From Leisingera caerulea DSM 24564 (lineage in GTDB: Bacteria; Pseudomonadota; Alphaproteobacteria; Rhodobacterales; Rhodobacteraceae), in NCBI RefSeq assembly GCF_000473325.1, contig NZ_KI421514.1, forward strand, positions 4,340 through 68,339: DNA of 64,000 nt, read 5' to 3'. The notes under the pieces are model-generated. The model had not been told where the DNA came from. It was given only the letters and a program-made list of their open reading frames with translations, and searched no databases. The translations under genes were made by a program, and so were the position numbers. Shown piece after piece: positions 22,070 through 30,621 of the stretch. Each line of letters starts with the position of its first letter. Position 1 is the first letter of the stretch.

Positions 22070-23317
22070 ATGACAGCCCCGAACACTCTTGGTATCGACT
22101 TTGGCACATCCAACTCTGCTGCCGGGATTGCAGTTGCCGGGCAGCCGTGGCTGGTGGAGATGGAGCCTGGCGAGCAGACCCTGCCCACCGCGGTGTTCTT
22201 CGCGGAGGACTCGCGCCGGATGCGGATCGGCCACAGCGCCGCACGCGCCCTAATCCGCGGCGATGAGGGCCGTTTCATGCGGGCGCTCAAAAGCCTGCTT
22301 GGCACCTCCCTGCTGCATGAGGAGCGGCGGCTGGGCGGCGAGCGGATGAGCTTTGCCACCATTATCGCCCGCTTCCTGGCAGAGTTGAAGCGGCGCGCCG
22401 AGGCGGCCACCCGCATGCAGTTCACCCATGCGCTGTCGGGGCGGCCGGTGCGGTTTCATTCCAAGGATGCGGACCGCGACGCGCAGGCGGAAAAGGACCT
22501 GCGCGCCTGCTATCTGGAGGCCGGTTTCGAGGACGTCCTGTTCATGTACGAGCCCGAAGCCGCCCTGCGTGCCGCCGCGCCGTCGCCGGGGCTGGGGCTG
22601 ATCGTCGATATCGGCGGCGGCACCTCGGACTTTACCGCCTTTGAGCAGGGACCGGACGGCGCTGCACGCATCCTGGCCTCGCACGGGATCCGTCTGGGCG
22701 GCACCGATTTCGACCGGCAGCTGAGCATTCAGCATGTGATGCCGCTGCTGGGCCGCGGCAGCCTGATCCGCAACACCTTCGGCGGAGGCGCCCTGCCCGC
22801 GCCGAACCGGCTGTTCAACGATCTGGCCACCTGGCAGATGATCCCGTTTCTTTACAGCCCCGAAAACCGCCGGGCTGCAAAGGACCTGGCCGCCAATGCA
22901 GCGGAGCCGGAAAAACTGGCGCGGCTGGTTGCCGTGCTGGAGGACGAACTGGGGCACGAACTGGCCTTTGCGGTGGAGCGCGGCAAGATCCGCGCCAATG
23001 ATGCCGGGGGCAGCGCCGCGATCGACCTTAAGCTTTTGCAGCGCGGTTTGTCTGTGCCTCTGCCCGGCACGGGCATGAACCGGACGCTGGCGGAGCAAAC
23101 CCGCGCTATCGGTCTTTGCGCCGCCGAAACCCTGGACCAGGCGGGCATAGACCCGGCGCAAGTGAACCGGATTGTCATGGTCGGCGGCTCGTCGCTGCTG
23201 GCGGCGGTGCAGGCTGAGATGCGGTCGCTGTGCCCAAAAGCCCGTGTCGAAACGGAAAACGCCATGACCGCAGTCGCCGATGGGTTGGCACTGGCAGCCG
23301 GCACAGCCTTTTCCTGA
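22070..23317 (+). CDS. Hsp70-family protein (YegD-like)
   Basis: A 415-residue actin-fold ATPase with the Hsp70 phosphate 1 motif GIDFGTSNSAAG at residues 8-19, the phosphate 2 motif IVDIGGGTSDF near 182 and the adenosine motif IVMVGGSSLLAAV near 370. It lacks the substrate-binding and lid domains of DnaK (over 600 residues), as YegD does. TGAGGAGC precedes the ATG. It stands alone, divergent from the chemoreceptor. Client and cofactors are unknown. Confidence 0.9.
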   Translation: MTAPNTLGIDFGTSNSAAGIAVAGQPWLVEMEPGEQTLPTAVFFAEDSRRMRIGHSAARALIRGDEGRFMRALKSLLGTSLLHEERRLGGERMSFATIIARFLAELKRRAEAATRMQFTHALSGRPVRFHSKDADRDAQAEKDLRACYLEAGFEDVLFMYEPEAALRAAAPSPGLGLIVDIGGGTSDFTAFEQGPDGAARILASHGIRLGGTDFDRQLSIQHVMPLLGRGSLIRNTFGGGALPAPNRLFNDLATWQMIPFLYSPENRRAAKDLAANAAEPEKLARLVAVLEDELGHELAFAVERGKIRANDAGGSAAIDLKLLQRGLSVPLPGTGMNRTLAEQTRAIGLCAAETLDQAGIDPAQVNRIVMVGGSSLLAAVQAEMRSLCPKARVETENAMTAVADGLALAAGTAFS

Positions 23318-23411
23318 GCGGATGGGAACCATTGGCGGGATTTCCCGTTAGACATAAGCCGCGGTCACGCTAGGCTGCAATCACACGAGTCACATTTCGA
23401 GAGTTTCATTC

Positions 23412-24206
23412 ATGCGTCGGCTGCTTGCCCCTGCCCTGATTTCCGTCCTCCTCGCCTCCCCCGCCGCGGCCGCGACCTGCGGCAATACCTCTGCCGGGTT
23501 CGATGCCTGGAAACAGGCGTTCAGCCGCGAGGCCAAGCGCGCCGGGGTGCGCAAGGCAGGGCTGCAGGCGCTGGCCAATGCGCAATACGCCCGCCGCACC
23601 ATCGCCGCCGACCGCAATCAGAAGAGCTTCAAATACTCGTTGGAGAAATTCATGCAGGTCCGCGGCTCCGCTACCATCGTGGCGCAGGGCCGCAAGCGCA
23701 AGGCGCGCAATCCGGACTTTTATGCCGCGCTGGAACGCAAGTACGGCGTGCCCGCGGGTGTGCTGATTGCGATCCACGGCATGGAAACGGCCTTTGGCAA
23801 TTATATGGGCGACAGCCAGGTGGTCTCTGCCATTGTGACGCTGACCTATGACTGCCGCCGCTCCGATTTCTTCCGCCCGCACGCGCTGGGGGCGCTGAAA
23901 CTGGTGGATCAGGGCGCAATCACCCCGGCCACCCTGGGCGCAAAACACGGCGAGCTGGGCCATACACAGTTCCTGCCCGGTAACGCCTTGCAGTACGGGA
24001 TCGACTGGGACGGCAACGGCCGGGTGGATTTCTACAATATGGGCGATGCGCTGGCCTCGACCGCCAATTACCTGCGCCAGAAGGGTTGGAAGCGCGGCAA
24101 GGGCTATCAGCCGGGTGAGCCGAATTATCCCGTTCTGAAGCAGTGGAACGCCGCCACGGTCTATCAGCAGTCGCTGGCAATCATGGGGCGGCAAATCGAC
24201 GGCTGA
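23412..24206 (+). CDS. Lytic murein transglycosylase (MltB-like)
   Basis: A 264-residue secreted peptidoglycan lytic enzyme. It has a signal peptide of about 20 residues (LLAPALISVLLASPAAAA). The SLT_2/MltB domain follows, with the catalytic Glu in IAIHGMETAFGNY (about residue 122), the SAIVTLTYDCRRSDFF helix and GHTQFLPGNALQYGIDWDGNGRVDFYN, typical of the family. The peptide has no lipobox Cys, so it is soluble in the periplasm. It cleaves the MurNAc-GlcNAc bond for wall turnover. Confidence 0.92.
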   Translation: MRRLLAPALISVLLASPAAAATCGNTSAGFDAWKQAFSREAKRAGVRKAGLQALANAQYARRTIAADRNQKSFKYSLEKFMQVRGSATIVAQGRKRKARNPDFYAALERKYGVPAGVLIAIHGMETAFGNYMGDSQVVSAIVTLTYDCRRSDFFRPHALGALKLVDQGAITPATLGAKHGELGHTQFLPGNALQYGIDWDGNGRVDFYNMGDALASTANYLRQKGWKRGKGYQPGEPNYPVLKQWNAATVYQQSLAIMGRQIDG

Positions 24207-24566
24207 GCGCCTGCCGCCGCCGCCTTCGCCAGCACCGCAGCCGTAGCTCCGCCCTGCACCTGAGGCCGCCTGCAAAGCGGCCGCAGCGGGGGGGGCGCAT
24301 ACCACCGGGAACAGTGCCGCGATTCCCGCTGCATTGTAAGGCCTAAGGCATCAATGTGTCCGGCGCGTGCCACAGTTGAGCCGTATTCCGCCGACCGGCT
24401 ACGCAAAGCGAACGTGAATCCCAATAAAAACAGACACTTAAATCGTTTCGTGATTTTTAACGCGTAATCCTCAAAGTTTGCCGCCGGGCCGCGCTTTCCG
24501 CCCAACTTTCAACCCGTTCCAAATTTATTCTTATTTTATCGGCACCCTGAACGGAGGATCCGGAAA
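24207..24566. other. Intergenic stretch without a recognised gene
   Basis: It holds a GGCCGC/GCGGCC hairpin (24264-24282, no T run) that may end the transglycosylase transcript. After that comes a less GC-rich leader (24,400-24,560) with several A/T runs that probably contains the promoter of the next gene. No reading frame with a ribosome site was found. Confidence 0.6.
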
Positions 24567-25400
24567 GTGGCAGAGAACGTGCAAATTAGCGGCAGGCTCG
24601 GGCTGGAAAGCCGGGATCAGGGAACCCTCTCTGCAGCAGTTTCCGCTGTTGTGGACACGCTCGAAGATTTTGGCCATCCGGCAGAAGCCATCGAGGCCCG
24701 CGCCGAGCATGCCGTCCGGCTGCAGTGCGATCAGTATCTTGTCACGGTGCGCCTGCGCCGGGTGCCGCTGCGGCGCTCCAGCCGGCTGACCGGGAGCATG
24801 CTGCAGCCTTCGGCGCTGCTGGAACTCGCGCTGTCGCCGCTTTACCCGGAAGACTGCGATCGGGAAATCTCTGAAACGCTGCTGGCCGAAATGCTGCGGC
24901 GGCTGGTTCCGATGGTCGAAGCCACCTCAGTTGAATGGCTCGATACCGATGTGGCGCTGACCTGCGATCAGTTCCTTAGCGTGTTTGAACCGCAGCCGGT
25001 CCAAACGCCCCCGGCAGCGGCCAAAGCTGCCGGCCGCCAGCCAATGCAGCCGCAGCCCCCGCGGCCGCGCGGGCGCGCCTGCTTCACCCCGGTTGAGCTC
25101 ACCGCGCCTGCGCTTGAAGCCCACTGCGAGCGCGCCTTTCAGGCCGCCGGCAGACGCGCGCCGGGCCCGGGCGCAACAACAGCTGCCGAGCGGACCCGGG
25201 CCCGGATGCGCGGACCGCTGCAAACCGGGCAGCAGTACAGCGGCTGGGGCGGCCAGGCACGGGCCTCCGCGCTGTCAGCCTTCATCCTGGCGCCGCGCCG
25301 CCGCCTGCGTTTTGTCAGCCACCTGCTGCTGATGGCCGCCCTGTTCCTGTTCCTGGACAGCGCCGGCATGGTGCAGGCCGCGCGTCCGCTGTTCCACTAG
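24567..25400 (+). CDS. Unknown protein with C-terminal membrane helix
   Basis: A 277-residue protein with a GTG start and GGAGG upstream. The first 140 residues look like a compact alpha/beta domain (VSAVVDTLEDFG to FLSVFEPQ), followed by a long Pro/Arg/Ala-rich linker and a single hydrophobic helix at the end (about 252-272, SHLLLMAALFLFLDSAGMV). That layout is a cytoplasmic domain with a C-terminal anchor. I do not recognise a family; it may be a Roseobacter-specific protein. It converges on the N-demethylase gene with a 4-bp overlap. Confidence 0.72.
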   Translation: MAENVQISGRLGLESRDQGTLSAAVSAVVDTLEDFGHPAEAIEARAEHAVRLQCDQYLVTVRLRRVPLRRSSRLTGSMLQPSALLELALSPLYPEDCDREISETLLAEMLRRLVPMVEATSVEWLDTDVALTCDQFLSVFEPQPVQTPPAAAKAAGRQPMQPQPPRPRGRACFTPVELTAPALEAHCERAFQAAGRRAPGPGATTAAERTRARMRGPLQTGQQYSGWGGQARASALSAFILAPRRRLRFVSHLLLMAALFLFLDSAGMVQAARPLFH

Positions 25401-26170
25401 GGCCGCGCTGCGGGCTGGTCCAGCGCTGAGCCCCACTGGCGGAGCACATCCGCCCGCGCAAGCACATGCGTATGTATTGAAAACACCACCGCACGGGTCT
25501 GCGGCAGCCGCATGATCACTTGTCTTTCACTGCGCAGGTAATCAGCCCTGGTGCTGTGCGGTTTGTCCCGCGGCGCATATTGGCTCCGCGGCTGAAACAG
25601 TGCCGGATCCTGATACCAAAGCGCATTGAACCGCCACAGCGGCCGCCCCGCCTGCACCCCGTCAAACAGCCGCTGCACCCGCGCTGCAATCCCTGCATCG
25701 TAGCTGTCCATCGGCACGTGTATGCCGGTCAGCGGCTGCAGGAATTTTTCCGCCAGCGTCCAGCTTGCCGGAAAACACAGAACGGCGCCGGTCAGAACAT
25801 GCTCCTGTGCGCCCTCTGGCTTTTGCAGAATGCAGAAATCCTGCTGCGCGAGACGGCCCAGGGTGCCCAGTGGATCCTCCAGATCGACCGTCACCCGCAT
25901 ACCATCGGGCCGCAGCGCGGTGTCGCCCGCGCCGATGTCCAGTGCGTCCAGCGCCATCCGCAAAAGCTCCTGCGCCGCCGCCATCGCGTTTGCGTCCAGC
26001 CGCAAAACCGCGTCCCGCCGGGTAGCCAGCAGCCGCTCGCGCTCTGCCATCTGGTCCGCATAGGCGTCATCCGCCACCAGCCAGCGATCCGGCTCAAGCG
26101 GCTGAATACCAGGGAGTTTCTTCTCCTCCAGCGGGTTGTAGGGAAGTGTTTTCTGCAGAATCGCCTTCAT
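25397..26170 (-). CDS. Haem-dependent oxidative N-demethylase family (DUF3445)
   Basis: A 257-residue protein of the HODM/DUF3445 family. Recognisable parts are LPYNPLEEKKLPGIQPLEPDRWLVADDAYADQMAERERLL at the start, the central LAQQDFCILQKPEGAQEHVLTGAVLCFPASWTLAEKFLQPLTGIH and the NALWYQDPALFQP and YLRSERQVIMRLPQTRAVVFSIHTH stretches. Characterised members use PAS-fold haem and FMN to demethylate dimethylamine and similar amines. Here there is no reductase partner alongside. Divergent from dddP with 149 bp between starts. The substrate is unknown. Confidence 0.87.
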   Translation of the reverse strand: MKAILQKTLPYNPLEEKKLPGIQPLEPDRWLVADDAYADQMAERERLLATRRDAVLRLDANAMAAAQELLRMALDALDIGAGDTALRPDGMRVTVDLEDPLGTLGRLAQQDFCILQKPEGAQEHVLTGAVLCFPASWTLAEKFLQPLTGIHVPMDSYDAGIAARVQRLFDGVQAGRPLWRFNALWYQDPALFQPRSQYAPRDKPHSTRADYLRSERQVIMRLPQTRAVVFSIHTHVLARADVLRQWGSALDQPAARP

Positions 26171-26319
26171 CCCTCTGCGATAGCATCCAAAGCGCCGGGA
26201 AACAGCCGCAACGCTGCATCACAGGTCAGAAACGACCGGAAAACCCGTCGTTTTCTGCAGCGATTTCCCCGGCTGCCGGCGGCACATTGGACAGGACTGT
26301 GCAGCGACGGAGGCCACGC

Positions 26320-27663
26320 ATGAACGAGCATTACCGCGACATCCGCAAGATTGACCCGACCCGCGGCGCCACCCTGGGCGACAACACCCCGAACGACAAC
26401 AACCGGGTTGAGATCGGCCCGACCCAGCTGGCGTTTTCAGAATGGGCCGAGGCCGGGCTGCAACTGCCTGACCTGCAGGCGTTGCGCAGGTTCCGCTGGG
26501 AACGTCTGGTCAAGCACATCAATGACCGCGGCTATGGCGGCCTGCTGGTCTTTGACCCGCTCAACATCCGCTATGCGACCGATTCCACGAACATGCAGCT
26601 GTGGAACACCCACAACCCGTTCCGCGCGCTGCTGATCTGCGCCGACGGCTATATGGTGCTGTGGGACTACAAGCAGTCGCCCTTCCTCAGCGAATTCAAC
26701 CCACTGGTGCGGGAGCAGCGCGCCGGTGCCGACCTGTTCTACTTCGACCGCGGCGACAAGATCGACGTGGCCGCCGACAAGTTCTCCAACGAAGTGCGCA
26801 TCCTGCTGGAAGAGCACAGCGGCAGCAACAAGCGGCTGGCGGTGGACAAGGTGATGCTGCACGGGCTGCGGGCGCTGGAGGCACAGGGGCTGGAGATTTT
26901 TCCCGGCGAGGAGCTGACCGAGAAATGCCGCGCGGTGAAGGGACCGGATGAGATTCTGGCGATGCGCTGCGCCCATCACGCCTGCGAAACCGCGGTGGCG
27001 GCGATGGAGAAATTCGCCCGCGAGCAGATCCCCGGCGGCTATATCTCCGAAGACGACGTCTGGGCGGTGCTGCACGCAGAGAACATCCGCCGCGGCGGCG
27101 AATGGATCGAAACCCGGCTGCTGGCGTCCGGGCCGCGCACCAACCCCTGGTTCCAGGAATGCGGCCCCCGCATCATCCAGAACAACGAGATGATCAGCTT
27201 TGACACCGACCTTGTCGGCTCCTACGGCATCTGCATCGACATTTCCCGCAGCTGGTGGATTGGCAGTCAGAAGCCGCGACCCGACATGGTCTATGCCATG
27301 CAGCACGGGGTGGAGCACATCCGCCACAACATGGAGATGCTGAAGCCGGGCGTGAACATTCAGGAGCTGTCGCGCGGCTGCCACGTGCTGGATGACCAAT
27401 TCCAGAAACAGAAATACGGCTGCATGATGCACGGCGTCGGGCTGTGCGACGAGTGGCCTCTGGTCGCCTATCCGGATCAAATGGTCGAGGGCGCCTTTGA
27501 CTATGAGCTGGAGCCGGGCATGGTGCTCTGTGTCGAGGCGCTGGTTTCGCCTGAGGGCGGTGACTTCTCGATCAAGCTGGAAGACCAGGTGCTGATCACC
27601 GAGGACGGCTATGAGAACCTGACCAGCTACCCCTTCGACAAGGCCCTGATGGGCGAGGCGTAA
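26320..27663 (+). CDS. dddP: Dimethylsulfoniopropionate lyase DddP
   Basis: A 447-residue M24-peptidase-fold enzyme that cleaves DMSP to dimethyl sulfide and acrylate. The residues reported as iron ligands in DddP are all present at the same numbers: Asp295, Asp297, Asp307, His371, Glu406 and Glu421, together with the catalytic Asp377 (HGVGLCDEW). The N-terminal RKIDPTRGATLGDNTPNDNNR and DPLNIRYATDSTNMQLWNTHNPFR segments are typical of DddP and not of aminopeptidases. CGGAGG precedes the ATG; longer frames upstream are rejected. No acrylate-use genes follow, so it stands alone. This marks a DMSP-using marine bacterium. Confidence 0.97.
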   Translation: MNEHYRDIRKIDPTRGATLGDNTPNDNNRVEIGPTQLAFSEWAEAGLQLPDLQALRRFRWERLVKHINDRGYGGLLVFDPLNIRYATDSTNMQLWNTHNPFRALLICADGYMVLWDYKQSPFLSEFNPLVREQRAGADLFYFDRGDKIDVAADKFSNEVRILLEEHSGSNKRLAVDKVMLHGLRALEAQGLEIFPGEELTEKCRAVKGPDEILAMRCAHHACETAVAAMEKFAREQIPGGYISEDDVWAVLHAENIRRGGEWIETRLLASGPRTNPWFQECGPRIIQNNEMISFDTDLVGSYGICIDISRSWWIGSQKPRPDMVYAMQHGVEHIRHNMEMLKPGVNIQELSRGCHVLDDQFQKQKYGCMMHGVGLCDEWPLVAYPDQMVEGAFDYELEPGMVLCVEALVSPEGGDFSIKLEDQVLITEDGYENLTSYPFDKALMGEA

Positions 27664-27731
27664 TCCATTGCCGCCGGTCCCTCCCGCAAGGAGGGGCCGG
27701 GACAGCCTGCGGCGCCGTCAGGCGCCACCGC

Positions 27732-28280
27732 TTAACAAGAGCTGCTCAGGAACGGCTCCAGCTTTTCCCGCAGCACCAGCACGCCGGGGGAGTCAGTGAC
27801 GTCTTCCAGCCGGGTGATTGGCACCCAGGCCAGGGCGTGGGATTCACCACTTGCAGCAATTCCCCCGGCCTCTGCCTGAAACAGGTAGCGGACGTCATAG
27901 TGCAGATGGGCGCACTCCCTGGTGCCGGGCGGGATTTCGTGGATGTCGACGTCGAACACACAGGCAGACAGCGGCCTGATGCGCGCCAGCCCGCTTTCCT
28001 CATAGGCTTCTTTCAGCGCAACAAAGGGCACGTCGGCAATTCCGTCGCAATGGCCGCCCAGCTGGAACCAGCGGTTGAGCTTTTTGTGGTGAGTCAGCAG
28101 CACGTTTTTTCTGTCCGGTGACATCACAAAGGCAGAGCCGGTGACATGTCCGGTTTCCGGATTGCGGCCAAAGGCTTGCGGCTCCTGCCTGCAAAACGCC
28201 TGCAACCGCTGCCACATCCCGCGGTCCCGCGCGGTCTGCGGGCTGTAACATCCGATGCCCGTAAGGGCGCTGCTGCTCAT
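27732..28280 (-). CDS. Nudix hydrolase
   Basis: A 182-residue protein with a Nudix fold. The box GGHCDGIADVPFVALKEAYEESGL keeps the Gly start and the KEAYEESG core, but the first Glu of GX5E is replaced by Asp and the RE pair reads KE, so the motif is slightly divergent. The upstream WFQLGGH strand is as usual. It should hydrolyse a nucleoside diphosphate linked to another group; the substrate cannot be predicted. It faces away from the fused hydrolase gene. Confidence 0.88.
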   Translation of the reverse strand: MSSSALTGIGCYSPQTARDRGMWQRLQAFCRQEPQAFGRNPETGHVTGSAFVMSPDRKNVLLTHHKKLNRWFQLGGHCDGIADVPFVALKEAYEESGLARIRPLSACVFDVDIHEIPPGTRECAHLHYDVRYLFQAEAGGIAASGESHALAWVPITRLEDVTDSPGVLVLREKLEPFLSSSC

Positions 28281-28375
28281 CTGGCTTCACCTTCCCGTGA
28301 CGTTCCGTCCCGCTGCCTTGTTCAGGCCCCGCCGAACGCTCAATCTATGCGGAACACCCAAAAAAGGCCACGCCC

Positions 28376-29602
28376 ATGCCCACGGAACGGATCACCTTCA
28401 CCGGCCACGCCGGAAACACCCTTGCTGCCCGCCTCGACCTGCCGGAGGGGCCGGTGCTGGCCACCGCGCTGTTCGCCCATTGCTTCACCTGCTCCAAGGA
28501 CATCCCGGCCGCGCGGCGGATTGCCGGGCGGCTGGCGGCGATGGGGATTGCGGTCTTGCGGTTCGATTTCACCGGGCTGGGGCATTCGGAAGGCGAGTTT
28601 GAGAATACCACTTTCAGCTCCAACGTGGCGGACCTCATCAAAGCGGCGCAGTACCTTGCAACACGCAATATGGCGCCGGCGCTGCTGATCGGCCACTCGC
28701 TGGGCGGGGCGGCGGTACTGCGGGCGCGGGCGGGCATCCCGTCGGTCAAGGGGGTGGTGACACTGGCCGCGCCGTTTGATCCGGGCCATGTCTCCCACCA
28801 CTTCGAAGCCGCCCTGCCGGAGATCGAGGCCAAGGGCCGTGCCGAGGTCTGCCTGGGCGGGCGGCCGTTTGTGATCGGCAAGGAGTTTGTCGACGACATC
28901 AGCGCCGAGGCGCTGGCGCCTGCGATTGCTGAACTCAAGGCCGCGCTGCTGGTGCTGCATGCGCCGCGCGACGAGACCGTGAGCATCGACAATGCCGCCT
29001 CCATCTTCACTGCTGCGAAACACCCCAAGAGCTTTGTCACTCTGGATGACGCCGATCACCTGATTTCCCGGCCGGCAGACGCGGAATACGCCGCCGAAGT
29101 CATCGCTGCCTGGGCCGGGCGCTATATCGGCATGGCCCCGCCCGCACCGCCGCCCGGCGCACCGGAGGGCATCCTGCGGGTGACAGAGGCGGATCCGGAC
29201 GGGTTCCTGCAGGATGTTCAATCCGGCCCCTATCACCACGCCTTGGCGGACGAGCCGCTGGCCTATGGCGGCACCAACCGCGGCATGTCTCCTTACGGGT
29301 TTGTGGCTGCGGGGCTTGGCGCCTGCACCTCGATGACGCTCAGAATGTATGCGCGGCGCAAGGACTGGCCGCTGGAGGGGATCAGCGTGGATGTGAGCCA
29401 TGACAAGGTGCACGCCCAGGACGCCCTGCCCTCCGGGCCTGCCAAGATCGACCAGTTCACACGGGTGGTGCGCCTCTGCGGCCCCTTGAGCGAGGAACAG
29501 CGCGCGCGGCTGTTGGAAATCGCAGATAAATGCCCGGTACACCGCACCCTGGAGAGCGGCGCCAAGGTGGTGACGCGGCTGGAGGCAACAGAACAGGCCT
29601 AA
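28376..29602 (+). CDS. Alpha/beta hydrolase fused to OsmC-like domain
   Basis: A 408-residue two-domain protein. Residues about 1-250 are an alpha/beta hydrolase with nucleophile elbow GHSLGGAAV (Ser near 107), the oxyanion-side FAHCFTCSKD and a late catalytic DDADHL His. Residues about 270-405 are an OsmC/Ohr-type domain with the conserved Cys in GLGACTSMTLRMYA (about 322) and the second in DKCPVHRTL (about 391), a peroxidatic pair. The fusion, known in proteobacteria, may couple ester or acyl hydrolysis to peroxide reduction. Both active sites are intact. Confidence 0.92.
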   Translation: MPTERITFTGHAGNTLAARLDLPEGPVLATALFAHCFTCSKDIPAARRIAGRLAAMGIAVLRFDFTGLGHSEGEFENTTFSSNVADLIKAAQYLATRNMAPALLIGHSLGGAAVLRARAGIPSVKGVVTLAAPFDPGHVSHHFEAALPEIEAKGRAEVCLGGRPFVIGKEFVDDISAEALAPAIAELKAALLVLHAPRDETVSIDNAASIFTAAKHPKSFVTLDDADHLISRPADAEYAAEVIAAWAGRYIGMAPPAPPPGAPEGILRVTEADPDGFLQDVQSGPYHHALADEPLAYGGTNRGMSPYGFVAAGLGACTSMTLRMYARRKDWPLEGISVDVSHDKVHAQDALPSGPAKIDQFTRVVRLCGPLSEEQRARLLEIADKCPVHRTLESGAKVVTRLEATEQA

Positions 29603-29676
29603 GCCTGACACCCGGCAGTCTCCGGCGGTGCTCCCGCGTCCGGCGGGTGCAGGCAACCTGCACCAGCAGCGGCTTT

Positions 29677-29714
29677 GGGCCCGGCGCCGCGCAAGGCGCG
29701 GCGCCGGGCCCAAC
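29677..29714. repeat. Perfect 16-bp-arm palindrome, dispersed repeat copy 1
   Basis: Two perfect 16-bp arms around an AAG loop give one of the strongest hairpins in the window (29677-29711), followed by AAC. Its right arm plus tail (17 bp, 29698-29714) is identical to 51216-51232 in another intergenic region. There is no T run, so it is more like a REP-type element than a terminator. Confidence 0.72.
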
Positions 29715-29857
29715 TGCGGCAGGCCTTTGTCAGAAGGCCGCAGCGCAGGCGGGAGATCCGACCTGCTGCGGAAGTTTGCGCCGCATCAAAGTCCCGGGGC
29801 TTGATCCCGCCCATGCTGGACCCGCTCCCGGCGGCGGCCGGGTACAGGAGGAGAGAC

Positions 29858-30115
29858 ATGGGACTATTTGCAAAACTCGGGCGCAGCAGCGATCTGGTGC
29901 ATGGCATGGCCAGCCGACTGGGCATTGACTATGGCGGTATGGTTGCCGCGGATCCGCAGGCGCAGGGCCGGAAATACATGCGCGCTGTCCTGCGCTGCAG
30001 CACTTGCCGCAACCAGGACGGCTGCAGTGACTTGCAGCAAAAGGTCACGGAACTGGCCGAGGCGCCGTCCTACTGCCGCAACGCGCAATTGCTGGCGCAT
30101 CTGCGCGGCAACTGA
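29858..30115 (+). CDS. DUF6455 family small protein
   Basis: An 85-residue protein beginning MGLFAKLGRSSDLVHGMASRLG, with two Cys-containing motifs (VLRCSTCRNQDGC and PSYCRNAQLL) in the spacing of the rhodobacteral DUF6455 family. GGAGGAGAG precedes the ATG; the longer same-frame extension runs through the palindromic repeat and is rejected. The cysteines may bind metal or form disulfides. Function unknown. Confidence 0.85.
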   Translation: MGLFAKLGRSSDLVHGMASRLGIDYGGMVAADPQAQGRKYMRAVLRCSTCRNQDGCSDLQQKVTELAEAPSYCRNAQLLAHLRGN

Positions 30116-30187
30116 GCCCGCCTGCCCGGCCACTTACGCCCGCTGCAAACAAATCCGGTTTGCGGCGTCTGGGAACGCGCGCCGTTG

Positions 30188-30535
30188 TTAATCCTCAGGC
30201 TCGGCGTAGCGCCCCGTTGTGACCTCACCTGCCCCGCCAACAAACCGGATCGCCTCCCCGTCGCTTTCCAGCGCATAACAGGCCCACAGGTCCGAGGGCG
30301 GCCAGGCGGAGCAATACTTGCCGTCCCGCACGCCCCAGTAGCCCCAGCTCTCATGGCCCGCATTGTAGAGCGTGCGGCCCGAAGCACTGAAGTCCTGCCA
30401 AGCGCCAGTGCCATAGACCAGCCTGCGCTCCTCCAGCGCCGCCCGCACTTCGTCCCCGGTCAGCACCCGCCACTCACCCGCCCAAGCCGGCGCAACCGTG
30501 CATGATACCGCAATCATCAGGGCAAACTGCCTCAT
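30188..30535 (-). CDS. Secreted protein of unknown function
   Basis: A 115-residue protein with a signal peptide (MRQFALMIAVSCTVAPAWAG, cleavage after AWA). The mature part contains GTGAWQDFSASGRTLYNAGHESWGYWGVRDGKYCSAWPPSDLWACYALESDG, a compact aromatic beta domain with two Cys likely paired in the periplasm. GGGAGG precedes the ATG. The pattern recalls small secreted Rhodobacteraceae proteins found next to metabolic genes. No known activity. Confidence 0.8.
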   Translation of the reverse strand: MRQFALMIAVSCTVAPAWAGEWRVLTGDEVRAALEERRLVYGTGAWQDFSASGRTLYNAGHESWGYWGVRDGKYCSAWPPSDLWACYALESDGEAIRFVGGAGEVTTGRYAEPED

Positions 30536-30621
30536 GCTCCCCTCCCAGCCTTGCTGTCCTGCCTCTCCTGATCTAAGAGGCCGGGCATCTGCTGCACAAT
30601 CACATAAAGGTGCTTTCGCCC

